Below are positions 1 to 7,727 of a stretch of DNA of 64,000 bases, piece after piece. The first letter of the stretch is position 1, and each line of letters starts with the position of its first letter. This DNA comes from Pseudarthrobacter sp. fls2-241-R2A-127 (GTDB lineage: Bacteria > Actinomycetota > Actinomycetes > Actinomycetales > Micrococcaceae), in NCBI RefSeq assembly GCF_030209355.1, contig NZ_JARVSF010000016.1, positions 1 to 64,000 of the forward strand, given 5' to 3'. The notes under the pieces were generated by a model. That model searched no databases and was not told where the DNA came from. It was given only the letters and a program-made list of their open reading frames with translations. The translations under genes were made by a program, and so were the position numbers.

Positions 1-78
1 CTCGCCTTTTTACTTCAGGCCACGCTCACAATCTCCGTGGGAAGAACACCTAGGCATCGGCTGCGGCGATGGGGAGTT

Positions 79-752
79 CTATCGGGCATCCGTGCCGCCC
101 ACGATGGTGGTTCGCACGCGTGCCACACTTGGCCGCGGCGGCACGCTGCTGAAGCCGAACGTGACGGCGGGCCGGATGGGGGCCAGCGCCCCGGTGTCCG
201 CCCCATGCCAGCTGACGACGGCGGACGCCACGTGGTGCAGGTCCGTCAGCCCATAGAACTCCGACCTTCCACTGCCGGCAGTTCCGTACGTGCGGGCGCC
301 GGGTGCCGCGAGGGCAGCGAACGGATTGACCGCGGCGAGCCAGCGGGGATGGACGGCAAGGCGCCTGGGTACTGCCGCAAGGCTGTTCCCAGCAGGGTCC
401 TCGCACCGGTGACGGCCCGAATTGCCAGCGGACCGGCGTCGACCGTCAACGTCTGCTCGGTGAGCGAGGCAGCAACGTCCAGCACCCGCACTTCATCAAA
501 GGTGTAGGTGGCGGCAATGAAGCCGGCCACCTCGGGTGTTGGTGCCAGCAGCAGCCGGTGTCCCGAAGGCTGTTGCACCATGACATCTGCGAACGACCCA
601 AAAGGGGACTCCTGCCACATGCCCACGACGGCGCGCAGCCCGGAGGAAGTGCCAATCCCGGCAATGTGCCCGTCAAATGTCCAGCGGCTGCCCATCAGGC
701 CACTGTAGCGGGAAGGGTGCGCCTCACAGGCGTCCGTAAGACGCGGTGCCAT
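79..752 (-). pseudogene. Conserved hypothetical protein, broken by a frameshift
   Basis: The minus-strand reading starts at ATG 752 (residues MAPRLTDACEAHPSRY) and reads well to about position 375, in the segment ending TLLGTALR. The open frame then becomes low-quality Pro/Ser/Arg text and stops at 246. From about 374 the next frame takes over (VPRRLAVHPRWLAAVNPFAAL) and continues as normal-looking protein (GARTYGTAGSGRSEFYGLTD, then LHHVASAVVSWHG) to a TAG at 79. One missing base near 371-376 restores a single protein of about 224 residues. The joined sequence resembles a soluble actinobacterial family whose function I do not know. The lesion could be a real mutation or an assembly error. 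Confidence 0.65.
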
Positions 753-882
753 TAGGGTCACGCCACCTGGCCAGGTCTTCCTCAAGAGCCTTGCGGAGAG
801 CGGGATGAACGCCGACGCGCCGCCTGAATGATTCCCTTGCCCGGCCCAGGACCGTGGATGGGACAACGATGCACGCGACCAG
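724..882 (-). CDS. Possible short conserved ORF, start unclear
   Basis: An open minus-strand frame ends at a TGA at 724 and overlaps the start of the frameshifted gene (ATG 752) by about 29 bp, an arrangement that would suit translational coupling. Its C-terminal part (SFRRRVGVHPALRKALEEDL, then ARWRDPNGTA) has coding-like composition. There is no ATG or GTG between about 882 and the guaB3 promoter, so the 5' end given is only the limit of sequence that looks coding. It may be a short gene with an unusual start, a remnant, or chance. Confidence 0.3.
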   Translation of the reverse strand: MVACIVVPSTVLGRARESFRRRVGVHPALRKALEEDLARWRDPNGTASYGRL

Positions 883-942
883 GTGGGGAGTGGCGGGTAG
901 GGCGCCACTCCCGTCCCGGCCTGTACAGGATGCCTGCTGGGA

Positions 943-948
943 TAACCT
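943..948 (+). promoter_or_regulatory. guaB3 -10 element (TAACCT), leaderless
   Basis: TAACCT is followed by exactly six bases and then the GTG at 955, so transcription is predicted to begin at the start codon itself. No Shine-Dalgarno sequence precedes the gene. Confidence 0.6.
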
Positions 949-954
949 AGAGCA

Positions 955-2091
955 GTGACTTATGAGATCGAGATCGGCCGTGGCAAGCGTGGGCGTCGTG
1001 CCTACTCCCTGGATGACATTGCAATCGTCCCCAACCGTCGCACCCGTGACCCCAAGGATGTCTCGGTCTCCTGGCAGATCGACGCGTACCAGTTCGACAT
1101 GCCGGTGATCGCAGCGCCGATGGATTCGGCCATGTCCCCGGCCACTGCAATTGCCCTGGGCAAGCTGGGCGGCCTCGGCGTGCTGGACCTCGAAGGCCTG
1201 TGGACCCGCTATGAGGATCCGCAGCCGGTCCTCGACGAGATCGCTGCCCTGGAGGATGAAACCAACAGCCCGGCCGTGACCGGACGGATGCAGGAACTGT
1301 ACCTCGCACCCATCCAGCCCGAGCTCATCACGTCCCGCCTGGCCGAGATGCGCGAAGCCGGTGTCACCGTGGCCGGGTCCCTGACCCCGCAGCGCACCCA
1401 GGAACACTACAAGACAGTCGTGGCCGCCGGCGTCGACATCTTCGTCATCCGCGGGACCACCGTGTCCGCCGAGCATGTCTCCAAGAACCACGAGCCGCTG
1501 AACCTGAAGCAGTTCATCTATGAACTCGACGTCCCCGTCATCGTCGGCGGCGCCGCCGGCTACACGCCCGCCCTGCACCTGATGCGCACCGGTGCGGCCG
1601 GTGTGCTGGTGGGCTTCGGCGGCGGCGCCACCACCACCACGCGGCGCGCCCTGGGCATCCACTCGCCCATGGCGTCAGCCATCTCCGACGTCGCTGCCGC
1701 CCGCCGTGACTACATGGACGAGTCCGGCGGCCGCTACGTGCACGTGATTGCCGACGGCGGGATGGGCACCTCGGGTGACATCGTCAAGGCCATCGCGATG
1801 GGCGCCGACGCCGTCATGCTGGGCAGCGCACTGGCCCGGGCGGAGGAAGCACCAGGCAAGGGATGGCACTGGGGCCAGGAAGCGCACCACACGGAACTGC
1901 CCCGCGGCGACCGCGCCAACGTCGGCACCGTGGGCCCGCTCGAGGAAGTCCTCTTCGGCCCGGGCCACCACACCAACGGCACGTCAAACCTCATCGGTGC
2001 GCTGCGGCGCTCCATGGCGACCACCGGCTACTCGGACCTGAAGGAATTCCAGCGGGTCGACGTCGTCGTGTCGCCTTACGAGGGAAACTGA
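955..2091 (+). CDS. guaB3: GuaB3 family IMP dehydrogenase-like protein
   Basis: A 378-residue TIM-barrel protein of the IMPDH/GMP reductase superfamily, without the CBS domains of GuaB. It opens MTYEIEIGRGKRGRRAYSLD and has the barrel segments PVIAAPMDSAMSP (about 47-59), a GAAGVLVGFGGGA loop (about 210-222) and the phosphate-binding VIADGGMGTSGDIVKAIAMG stretch (about 265-284). GuaB3 proteins accompany guaB in actinobacteria, and characterised cyanobacterial members act as GMP reductases, so GMP-to-IMP recycling is plausible here but is not shown by sequence. The GTG at 955 is chosen because a leaderless -10 sits six bases upstream. A GC hairpin follows the stop. Confidence 0.92.
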   Translation: MTYEIEIGRGKRGRRAYSLDDIAIVPNRRTRDPKDVSVSWQIDAYQFDMPVIAAPMDSAMSPATAIALGKLGGLGVLDLEGLWTRYEDPQPVLDEIAALEDETNSPAVTGRMQELYLAPIQPELITSRLAEMREAGVTVAGSLTPQRTQEHYKTVVAAGVDIFVIRGTTVSAEHVSKNHEPLNLKQFIYELDVPVIVGGAAGYTPALHLMRTGAAGVLVGFGGGATTTTRRALGIHSPMASAISDVAAARRDYMDESGGRYVHVIADGGMGTSGDIVKAIAMGADAVMLGSALARAEEAPGKGWHWGQEAHHTELPRGDRANVGTVGPLEEVLFGPGHHTNGTSNLIGALRRSMATTGYSDLKEFQRVDVVVSPYEGN

Positions 2092-2097
2092 CCCGGA

Positions 2098-2128
2098 GGC
2101 AGGGCAGCGCGGTCCGCGCTGCCCTGCC
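2098..2128. terminator. Hairpin after guaB3
   Basis: A 13-bp perfect stem (2098-2110 with 2116-2128) and a five-base loop lie 7 nt after the guaB3 stop. There is no U-tract, as is common for high-GC terminators. Confidence 0.55.
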
Positions 2129-2148
2129 CAAAGGACGCCGGTTGCAAG

Positions 2149-2154
2149 TAGTGT
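2149..2154 (+). promoter_or_regulatory. glpD -10 element (TAGTGT)
   Basis: The predicted start of transcription is near 2161, which leaves a leader of about 32 nt containing a GGAGG-type ribosome site before ATG 2193. Unlike guaB3, this is a conventional leadered gene. Confidence 0.4.
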
Positions 2155-2192
2155 GGGCTTACTGGCGGCACTAGAGGCACTGGAGGCGTTCA

Positions 2193-3932
2193 ATGAAGAG
2201 TGTTCCTGTAAACGGCGGGGTCCTCGGACCGGAAGCCCGGGAAGCGGCGATCGAGCGGCTGCGGGCCACCACCGAACCGGGTCGGGAACTGGACATCCTG
2301 ATCGTCGGCGGCGGCATCGTCGGCACCGGAGCAGCGCTGGACGCCGTGACGCGAGGACTGAGCGTTGGCATCGTCGAGGCGAGCGACTGGGCGGCCGGCA
2401 CCTCTTCGCGCTCTTCAAAACTGATCCACGGTGGCCTGAGGTACCTGGAAATGCTGGACTTCGCCCTGGTCAAGGAAGCCCTGCAGGAACGCGGACTCCT
2501 GCTGTCCGAGATTGCTCCCCACCTTGCCCGGCCGGTGCCCTTCCTGTATCCGCTCACCAAGCCGTTCATCGAGCGTCCCTACGTGGGCGCGGGCATCGCC
2601 CTGTACGACGTGATGTCAGTTTCCGCCGGCCACAGCCGGGGGGTGCCGTTCCACAAGCACCTGAGCCGCCGCGGTACCCTGCGCGCCGCCCCCAGCCTGA
2701 AGGATGACGCCTTCGTGGGGTCCATCCGTTACTACGACGGCCAGGTGGATGACGCCAAATACTGCGCCAATCTGGTCCGCACGGCTGCCTACTATGGCGC
2801 CCATGCCGTGAACCAGATGAAAGTGGTGGACTTCCTCCGCGAAGGTGAACGGGTAGTGGGCGCCAAGGTGGAAAACCGGGAGGATGGGACGCAATTCAGC
2901 ATCCGCGCCAAGCAGGTTATCAACGCCACCGGCGTGTGGACTGACGAAACCCAGGCCATGGTCACCGACCGCGGCCAGCTGAAAGTCCGCGCCTCCAAAG
3001 GCATCCACCTGGTGGTTCCCCGCGACCGCTTCCAGTCCACGGTGGGTCTGATCCTTCGGACGGAGAAATCTGTCCTGTTCGTCATCCCGTGGGGACGGCA
3101 CTGGATCATCGGCACCACGGACACTGACTGGCACCTGGACAAGGCCCACCCGGCCGCCTCAAGCAAGGACATCGACTACATCCTCGAACACGTCAACAAG
3201 GTGCTCAAGCGGCCGTTGACCAGGGAAGACGTTGAAGGGGTCTACGCCGGACTGCGGCCGCTGCTGGCCGGAGAGAACGACTCCACCGCCAAGCTCTCCC
3301 GCGAACACGTGGTGGCGCACCCTGTTCCCGGGCTGGTGGTGGTGGCCGGCGGCAAGTGGACCACGTACCGGGTCATGGCCAAGGACGCCGTGGACGAGGC
3401 CACCCGCACCATGGATGAACGGGTTCCGCCCAGCTGCACCGAAACCATTCCGCTCCTTGGTGCCAGCGGCTTCCGGGCCGCCTGGAACCGGCGGAACCGC
3501 ACCGCCGAGGAATCGGACGTGCACGTGGCCCGGATCGAACACCTCCTCAACCGGTACGGGTCGATGGCACCCGAGGTCCTGGCCATCATCGAGCAGGACA
3601 AGGAGTTGGCCGAACCCATCCCCGGGGCCGATGACTACCTCCAGGCCGAAGCCGTTTACGCCGCCACCCACGAGGGCGCCCGGCACGTACAGGACGTCCT
3701 GACCCGCCGTACGCGGATTTCGATCGAGGCGTGGGACCGGGGCGTGTCCGCTGCCCCCGTTGTCGCTAAACTGATGGGTGACGTTCTTGGCTGGAGTGAC
3801 GCGCAGCGCGAAAACGAAGTCCGCCACTACATTGCCAGGGTGGAGGCCGAGCGCCTCAGCCAGCAACAGCCGGACGACGAATCCGCGGACGCCGCCCGCT
3901 TGGGCGTGGAAGACATCGTGCCCTTGCGCTGA
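2193..3932 (+). CDS. glpD: Glycerol-3-phosphate dehydrogenase (FAD, respiratory)
   Basis: A 579-residue FAD-dependent enzyme that oxidises sn-glycerol-3-phosphate to dihydroxyacetone phosphate and passes electrons to the quinone pool at the membrane. The N-terminal dinucleotide fold carries DILIVGGGIVGTGAALDAVT (about 34-53), followed by the family segments TSSRSSKLIHGGLRYLE and VAGGKWTTYRVMAKDAVDEA. The C-terminal DAO_C-like domain is intact and full length. ATG 2193 has GGAGGC upstream. A lone PTS EIIA gene follows 40 nt downstream, so carbon-status control is conceivable but is inference only. Confidence 0.95.
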   Translation: MKSVPVNGGVLGPEAREAAIERLRATTEPGRELDILIVGGGIVGTGAALDAVTRGLSVGIVEASDWAAGTSSRSSKLIHGGLRYLEMLDFALVKEALQERGLLLSEIAPHLARPVPFLYPLTKPFIERPYVGAGIALYDVMSVSAGHSRGVPFHKHLSRRGTLRAAPSLKDDAFVGSIRYYDGQVDDAKYCANLVRTAAYYGAHAVNQMKVVDFLREGERVVGAKVENREDGTQFSIRAKQVINATGVWTDETQAMVTDRGQLKVRASKGIHLVVPRDRFQSTVGLILRTEKSVLFVIPWGRHWIIGTTDTDWHLDKAHPAASSKDIDYILEHVNKVLKRPLTREDVEGVYAGLRPLLAGENDSTAKLSREHVVAHPVPGLVVVAGGKWTTYRVMAKDAVDEATRTMDERVPPSCTETIPLLGASGFRAAWNRRNRTAEESDVHVARIEHLLNRYGSMAPEVLAIIEQDKELAEPIPGADDYLQAEAVYAATHEGARHVQDVLTRRTRISIEAWDRGVSAAPVVAKLMGDVLGWSDAQRENEVRHYIARVEAERLSQQQPDDESADAARLGVEDIVPLR

Positions 3933-3972
3933 GGGGCCGTTCACCCCGCACTGCTGACTGAAGGGATACGCC

Positions 3973-4461
3973 TTGGCGGAACCACTTGACCCGTATGACG
4001 CCGAACTCACCACCCCCGAGATGGTGATCCTGGAGCTGGAGGCGACGGATAAGACCGACGCCACCAACCAGTTGGCCGAACGGCTCTACGCCGCCGGGCG
4101 GATTTCCGACCTCGACGGATTCCTCAAGAACGTCAACGCCCGCGAGCACCAGCTGGCAACCGGCCTTCCCGGCGGGGTCGGCCTGCCGCACGCCCGCAGT
4201 GAGTTCGTCTCCCGCACGTCGATCGCCGTCGGAATCACCAAGTACGGCCATGCCCTGGACTTCGGCGCCACGGACGGTCCGGCCACCGTCATCCTGCTGA
4301 TCGCCACCCCCGCCAGTTCGTTCTCGGACCACTTGGAGGTGCTGGCAACGCTGGCCCGGTCGCTGTCCAAAGAATCCTTCCGGGAATCCCTGAGGCGGGC
4401 CTACGACGCAGAAGTCATCGCCGAGCTCATCAATTCCAGCCTGGTGTTCTTCGACCACTAG
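3973..4461 (+). CDS. Stand-alone PTS EIIA protein, fructose/mannitol type
   Basis: A 162-residue single-domain protein of the PTS_EIIA_2 family. The phosphorylatable His lies in GLPHARSEFV (about residues 72-81), and the fold ends LKESFRESLRRAYD-like (here LSKESFRESLRRAYDAEVIA). No EIIB, EIIC or HPr gene is nearby, so it either serves a permease encoded elsewhere or has a regulatory role. The start is a TTG at 3973 preceded by GAAGGGA; no ATG or GTG gives a better-placed ribosome site. The 40-nt gap to glpD suggests possible co-transcription. Confidence 0.85.
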   Translation: MAEPLDPYDAELTTPEMVILELEATDKTDATNQLAERLYAAGRISDLDGFLKNVNAREHQLATGLPGGVGLPHARSEFVSRTSIAVGITKYGHALDFGATDGPATVILLIATPASSFSDHLEVLATLARSLSKESFRESLRRAYDAEVIAELINSSLVFFDH

Positions 4462-4526
4462 GACGGCCCGGACCCCCGCAGCAACCGGACCCACCAGGCG
4501 TTTAGTTGTTCTACAGAAGTACGAAG

Positions 4527-4532
4527 TACGGT
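4527..4532 (+). promoter_or_regulatory. SURF1 gene -10 element (TACGGT), leaderless
   Basis: TACGGT plus six bases leads straight to GTG 4539. No ribosome site is visible. Confidence 0.6.
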
Positions 4533-4538
4533 TAAGAC

Positions 4539-5417
4539 GTGTGGAAAACAGCCCTTAAACCCCGATGGATCGCAGGCTTCATCTTCGCGATCGCACTCTC
4601 CGGGGTCTTCGTGCTGCTCAGCCAGTGGCAGTTCGGCCGTTCCACCCAGCCCGAAGCGCCGGTCAACCCCGCCAGTGAACAGGTCCAGCCGCTCACCGGC
4701 ACCCTCCAGCCCGGGGAGTTCTTCCACGGCAGCGCCTCAGACCAGATGGTCACCGCCCAAGGAACCTACAGTCCCGACAAGCAGGTGCTCGTCCCCGGCC
4801 GGCTCCATGACGGAAAAACCGGATACTGGGTCGTTTCCGCTTTCGCCGTCAACGGCGCCCCCACCCTGACGGGCGCGGCTGCGTCCCCGCAAACCTGGAT
4901 CCCGGTGGCACGAGGCTGGGTCGCGGACCCTGCCGACGCGGCAGCCCCGCCGTCGGGCCTTGTGGAACTGACCGGACGCCTGATTCCCTCTGAAGCGCCG
5001 GTTCCCGGGAAGGCTCCCAAAGCCGGGGAGGCCTCGGCAGTTTCTGTCGCAGAACTCATCAATTACTGGGGCGTCAGCAGCTACCCTGGCTTCGTCTCGG
5101 CCACGGCCGAGGTGGTGGGCGGCAAGGATGTCAGCGCCGCGTCAGTGCCCGGCAGCCTGCTGCCGCTGAACATCGGCCCGCAGCCGCCGTCGCAGCAGAT
5201 CAACTGGCTGAATCTCTTCTACTCCATCGAGTGGGTGGTTTTTGCCGGTTTCGCCATCTTCATCTGGTGGCGGCTGGTCAAGGACGACTACCACCGGGAC
5301 CTTGAAGAAGCCCTCGACGACGCCGAGGACTCCGATGCCCCGGACCAGCACCAGAACGACCAGCAGCAGAACGAACAGCAGCAACCTGATCAGCACCAGC
5401 AGAAGGTACAGCCATGA
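4539..5417 (+). CDS. SURF1 family cytochrome oxidase biogenesis protein
   Basis: A 292-residue membrane protein with SURF1 topology: an N-terminal transmembrane segment (about 9-29, RWIAGFIFAIALSGVFVLLS) followed by WQFGR, a periplasmic domain, and a second transmembrane segment (about 225-245, WVVFAGFAIFIWW). SURF1 proteins assist haem a insertion into cytochrome c oxidase. The last 25 residues are an unusual Gln/Asp/Asn-rich tail (DQHQNDQQQNEQQQPDQHQQ) on the cytoplasmic side. The stop overlaps the next ATG (ATGA), so the two genes are coupled. Confidence 0.88.
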   Translation: MWKTALKPRWIAGFIFAIALSGVFVLLSQWQFGRSTQPEAPVNPASEQVQPLTGTLQPGEFFHGSASDQMVTAQGTYSPDKQVLVPGRLHDGKTGYWVVSAFAVNGAPTLTGAAASPQTWIPVARGWVADPADAAAPPSGLVELTGRLIPSEAPVPGKAPKAGEASAVSVAELINYWGVSSYPGFVSATAEVVGGKDVSAASVPGSLLPLNIGPQPPSQQINWLNLFYSIEWVVFAGFAIFIWWRLVKDDYHRDLEEALDDAEDSDAPDQHQNDQQQNEQQQPDQHQQKVQP

Positions 5418-5923
5418 TTGATCCGAAACCGGCCACCCCCTCGCCGCAGGCCACCGGCGCCAAGACAACCGGCAAGAAGCGCCGTTTCGGCGGCACCGAA
5501 GCGCAGATCCGGTCGGCCCTGAAGTTCTACAAGGTCATGGCCTACCTGACCGGCACCATGCTGCTCCTGCTGTGTGCGGAACTGGTGGTCCGATACGGCT
5601 TCGGACAGTACCTGTTCGCCGGCGGCACCAGCGCACTCACCGGCCAGCCCTTCGGTTTCGGATTCGCCGACGCCGAACCGCCCGCCGTCCTGAACGGTGT
5701 CAACATCTCCGTCACGGTCCTGATCGTGCACGGCTGGATGTACGTGGTGTACCTGATCTCCAACTTCCGGCTCTGGTCCCTCATGCGCTGGCCGTTCCTG
5801 AAGCTGGTCCTGCTGGCCCTCGGCGGCGTGGTGCCGTTCCTGTCCTTCATTGTCGAGAAGAAGTTCCACGCAGAGGTGGAGGCCGAACTCGCCGCCAACC
5901 CGCAGGCGCCGCAGCGCTATTAG
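5414..5923 (+). CDS. DUF3817 family membrane protein
   Basis: A 169-residue protein with a basic cytoplasmic N-terminus (to about 35) and three predicted transmembrane helices (YLTGTMLLLLCAELVV, a segment around VTVLIVHGWMYVVYLI, and PFLKLVLLALGGVVPFLSFI). This is the usual DUF3817 layout; the family is widespread in actinobacteria and has no firm function. The ATG overlaps the SURF1 stop by four bases, which suggests a role in the same membrane or respiratory context. guaA follows from its own promoter. Confidence 0.82.
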   Translation: MIDPKPATPSPQATGAKTTGKKRRFGGTEAQIRSALKFYKVMAYLTGTMLLLLCAELVVRYGFGQYLFAGGTSALTGQPFGFGFADAEPPAVLNGVNISVTVLIVHGWMYVVYLISNFRLWSLMRWPFLKLVLLALGGVVPFLSFIVEKKFHAEVEAELAANPQAPQRY

Positions 5924-5997
5924 GAGTTTCGGCCCTTAAGGACGTCTGCTCCGTCACAGGGAGGCTTCTCAAGGTGCGTCGGTGCAACGGCGCAAAG

Positions 5998-6003
5998 TAG
6001 GCT
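5998..6003 (+). promoter_or_regulatory. guaA -10 element (TAGGCT), leaderless
   Basis: TAGGCT plus six bases precedes GTG 6010. Transcription is predicted to start at the initiation codon. Confidence 0.6.
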
Positions 6004-6009
6004 ATTACG

Positions 6010-7599
6010 GTGACTACTCCCACTGCATCCCAGACTTCCCAGAAGCCGGTGCTGGTTGTTGATTACGGTGCCCAGTACGCGCAGCTCATTGCCCGCCGCG
6101 TCCGGGAAGCGAATGTGTATTCGGAAGTGGTTCCGCATACCTACACCACCGAGCAGCTACTGGCCAAGAATCCCGCCGCCATCATCCTGTCCGGTGGCCC
6201 CTCCAGCGTCTATGCCGACGGCGCTCCGAGCGTCGGTGCCGACCTCTTCGAAGCGGGTGTGCCCGTCTTCGGCATCTGCTACGGCTTCCAGGCCATGGCC
6301 AACGCCCTGGGCGGCAAGGTGGACAAGACCGGGCTGCGGGAGTACGGATCCACCGAAACCACCATCCTGGGCGACGGTCGCTCCGTGCTGGAAGGCATGC
6401 CGCAGCACCAAAAGACCTGGATGAGTCACGGCGACTCCGTCCACGAGGCTCCCGAAGGCTTCGACGTCCTGGCCACGACCGCCGGCGCGGAAGTCGCGGC
6501 GTTCGCCAATGAGGAAAAGTGCCTGTACGGCGTGCAGTGGCACCCGGAGGTCAAGCACTCTGCCTACGGCCAGCAGGTCCTGGAGAACTTCCTTTTCAAG
6601 GGCGCCAAGCTGGAACCCAACTGGACCACCGGCAACATCCTCGAAGAGCAGGTGGAACGCATCCGCCAGCAGGTGGGGGACGCCCGGGTCATTTGCGGCC
6701 TTTCCGGCGGCGTCGACTCCGCCGTGGCCGCTGCCCTGGTGCAGCGCGCCGTGGGCGATCAGCTCACCTGCGTCTTCGTTGACCACGGCCTGCTGCGCGA
6801 AGGCGAAGCAGAGCAGGTGGAGCGCGACTTTGTCGCCGCCACCGGCGTGAAGCTGTACGTCGCCAACGAACAGGAGCGTTTCCTTTCGGCGCTGGCGGGC
6901 GTCAGCGATCCCGAAACCAAGCGCAAGATCATTGGCCGTGAATTTATCCGCGCCTTTGAGGAAGCGGAACTGGCCATCATCGCCGAGGCAGCCGCCCATG
7001 GCGAGAAGATCAAATTCCTGGTCCAGGGCACCCTGTACCCGGACGTCGTCGAATCCGGCGGCGGCGAAGGTGCTGCCAACATCAAGAGCCACCACAACGT
7101 GGGCGGCCTGCCGGAGGACCTGCAGTTCGAGCTCGTTGAACCGCTCCGCGCCCTGTTCAAGGACGAGGTCCGTGCCGTGGGCGCGCAGCTCGGACTGCCG
7201 CAGGAGATCGTCGGCCGCCAGCCGTTCCCGGGCCCCGGCCTGGGTATCCGGATCGTCGGCGACATCACCAAGGAACGGCTGGACCTGCTGCGCAAGGCGG
7301 ACGCCATCGCGCGTGCCGAACTGACCGCCGCCGGACTGGACGACGAGGTCTGGCAGATGCCCGTGGTGCTGCTTGCCGACGTCCGCAGTGTCGGCGTGAT
7401 GGGCGACGGCCGCACCTACGGCCACCCGATCGTGCTCCGTCCCGTATCCTCCGAGGACGCGATGACGGCGGACTGGTCGCGCCTGCCCTACGACCTCCTG
7501 GCCCGGATCTCCAATCGGATCACCAACGAGGTGGACGGCGTCAACAGGGTGGTGCTGGACGTCACCAGCAAGCCGCCGGGAACCATCGAATGGGAATAG
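6010..7599 (+). CDS. guaA: GMP synthase (glutamine-hydrolysing)
   Basis: A 529-residue enzyme that converts XMP, ATP and glutamine to GMP. The N-terminal class I amidotransferase carries the nucleophile in [10 protein letters not shown] (about 90-99) and the HPE of QWHPEVKHS. The ATP-pyrophosphatase domain carries the P-loop [15 protein letters not shown] (about 228-242), and the C-terminal dimerisation domain ends KPPGTIEWE, the standard GuaA terminus. Length and motifs are complete. GTG 6010 is chosen because of the leaderless -10. A strong U-tailed terminator follows. Confidence 0.98.
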   Translation: MTTPTASQTSQKPVLVVDYGAQYAQLIARRVREANVYSEVVPHTYTTEQLLAKNPAAIILSGGPSSVYADGAPSVGADLFEAGVPVFGICYGFQAMANALGGKVDKTGLREYGSTETTILGDGRSVLEGMPQHQKTWMSHGDSVHEAPEGFDVLATTAGAEVAAFANEEKCLYGVQWHPEVKHSAYGQQVLENFLFKGAKLEPNWTTGNILEEQVERIRQQVGDARVICGLSGGVDSAVAAALVQRAVGDQLTCVFVDHGLLREGEAEQVERDFVAATGVKLYVANEQERFLSALAGVSDPETKRKIIGREFIRAFEEAELAIIAEAAAHGEKIKFLVQGTLYPDVVESGGGEGAANIKSHHNVGGLPEDLQFELVEPLRALFKDEVRAVGAQLGLPQEIVGRQPFPGPGLGIRIVGDITKERLDLLRKADAIARAELTAAGLDDEVWQMPVVLLADVRSVGVMGDGRTYGHPIVLRPVSSEDAMTADWSRLPYDLLARISNRITNEVDGVNRVVLDVTSKPPGTIEWE

Positions 7600-7606
7600 C
7601 CCCTTG

Positions 7607-7646
7607 AGTGGCCGGCCTCCGCCAGCGGAGGCCGGCCACTGTTTTT
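7607..7646 (+). terminator. Intrinsic terminator of guaA
   Basis: A 14-bp GC-rich stem (7607-7620 with 7627-7640) with a six-base loop is followed directly by GTTTTT. This is the most classical rho-independent terminator in the window. Confidence 0.85.
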
Positions 7647-7714
7647 CCCGGGAGAATCCCCCCAATTTCCTGTGCTCCAGTGTTGCGGTCGCCAAAGTCC
7701 GGCACCAGAGCGGC

Positions 7715-7720
7715 TACTCT
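7715..7720 (+). promoter_or_regulatory. -10 element (TACTCT) of the helicase-like gene, leaderless
   Basis: TACTCT plus seven bases precedes ATG 7728. It supports that start over the longer open frame from 7608, which would begin inside the guaA terminator. Confidence 0.5.
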
Positions 7721-7727
7721 CGAATCT

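Noticed and set aside
724..1662. A 312-codon minus-strand frame across guaB3
   Set aside because: Most of it is antisense to guaB3 in a shadow frame rich in Gly, Asp and Val; only its last 50 or so codons beyond guaB3 look protein-like, and these are listed separately at low confidence.
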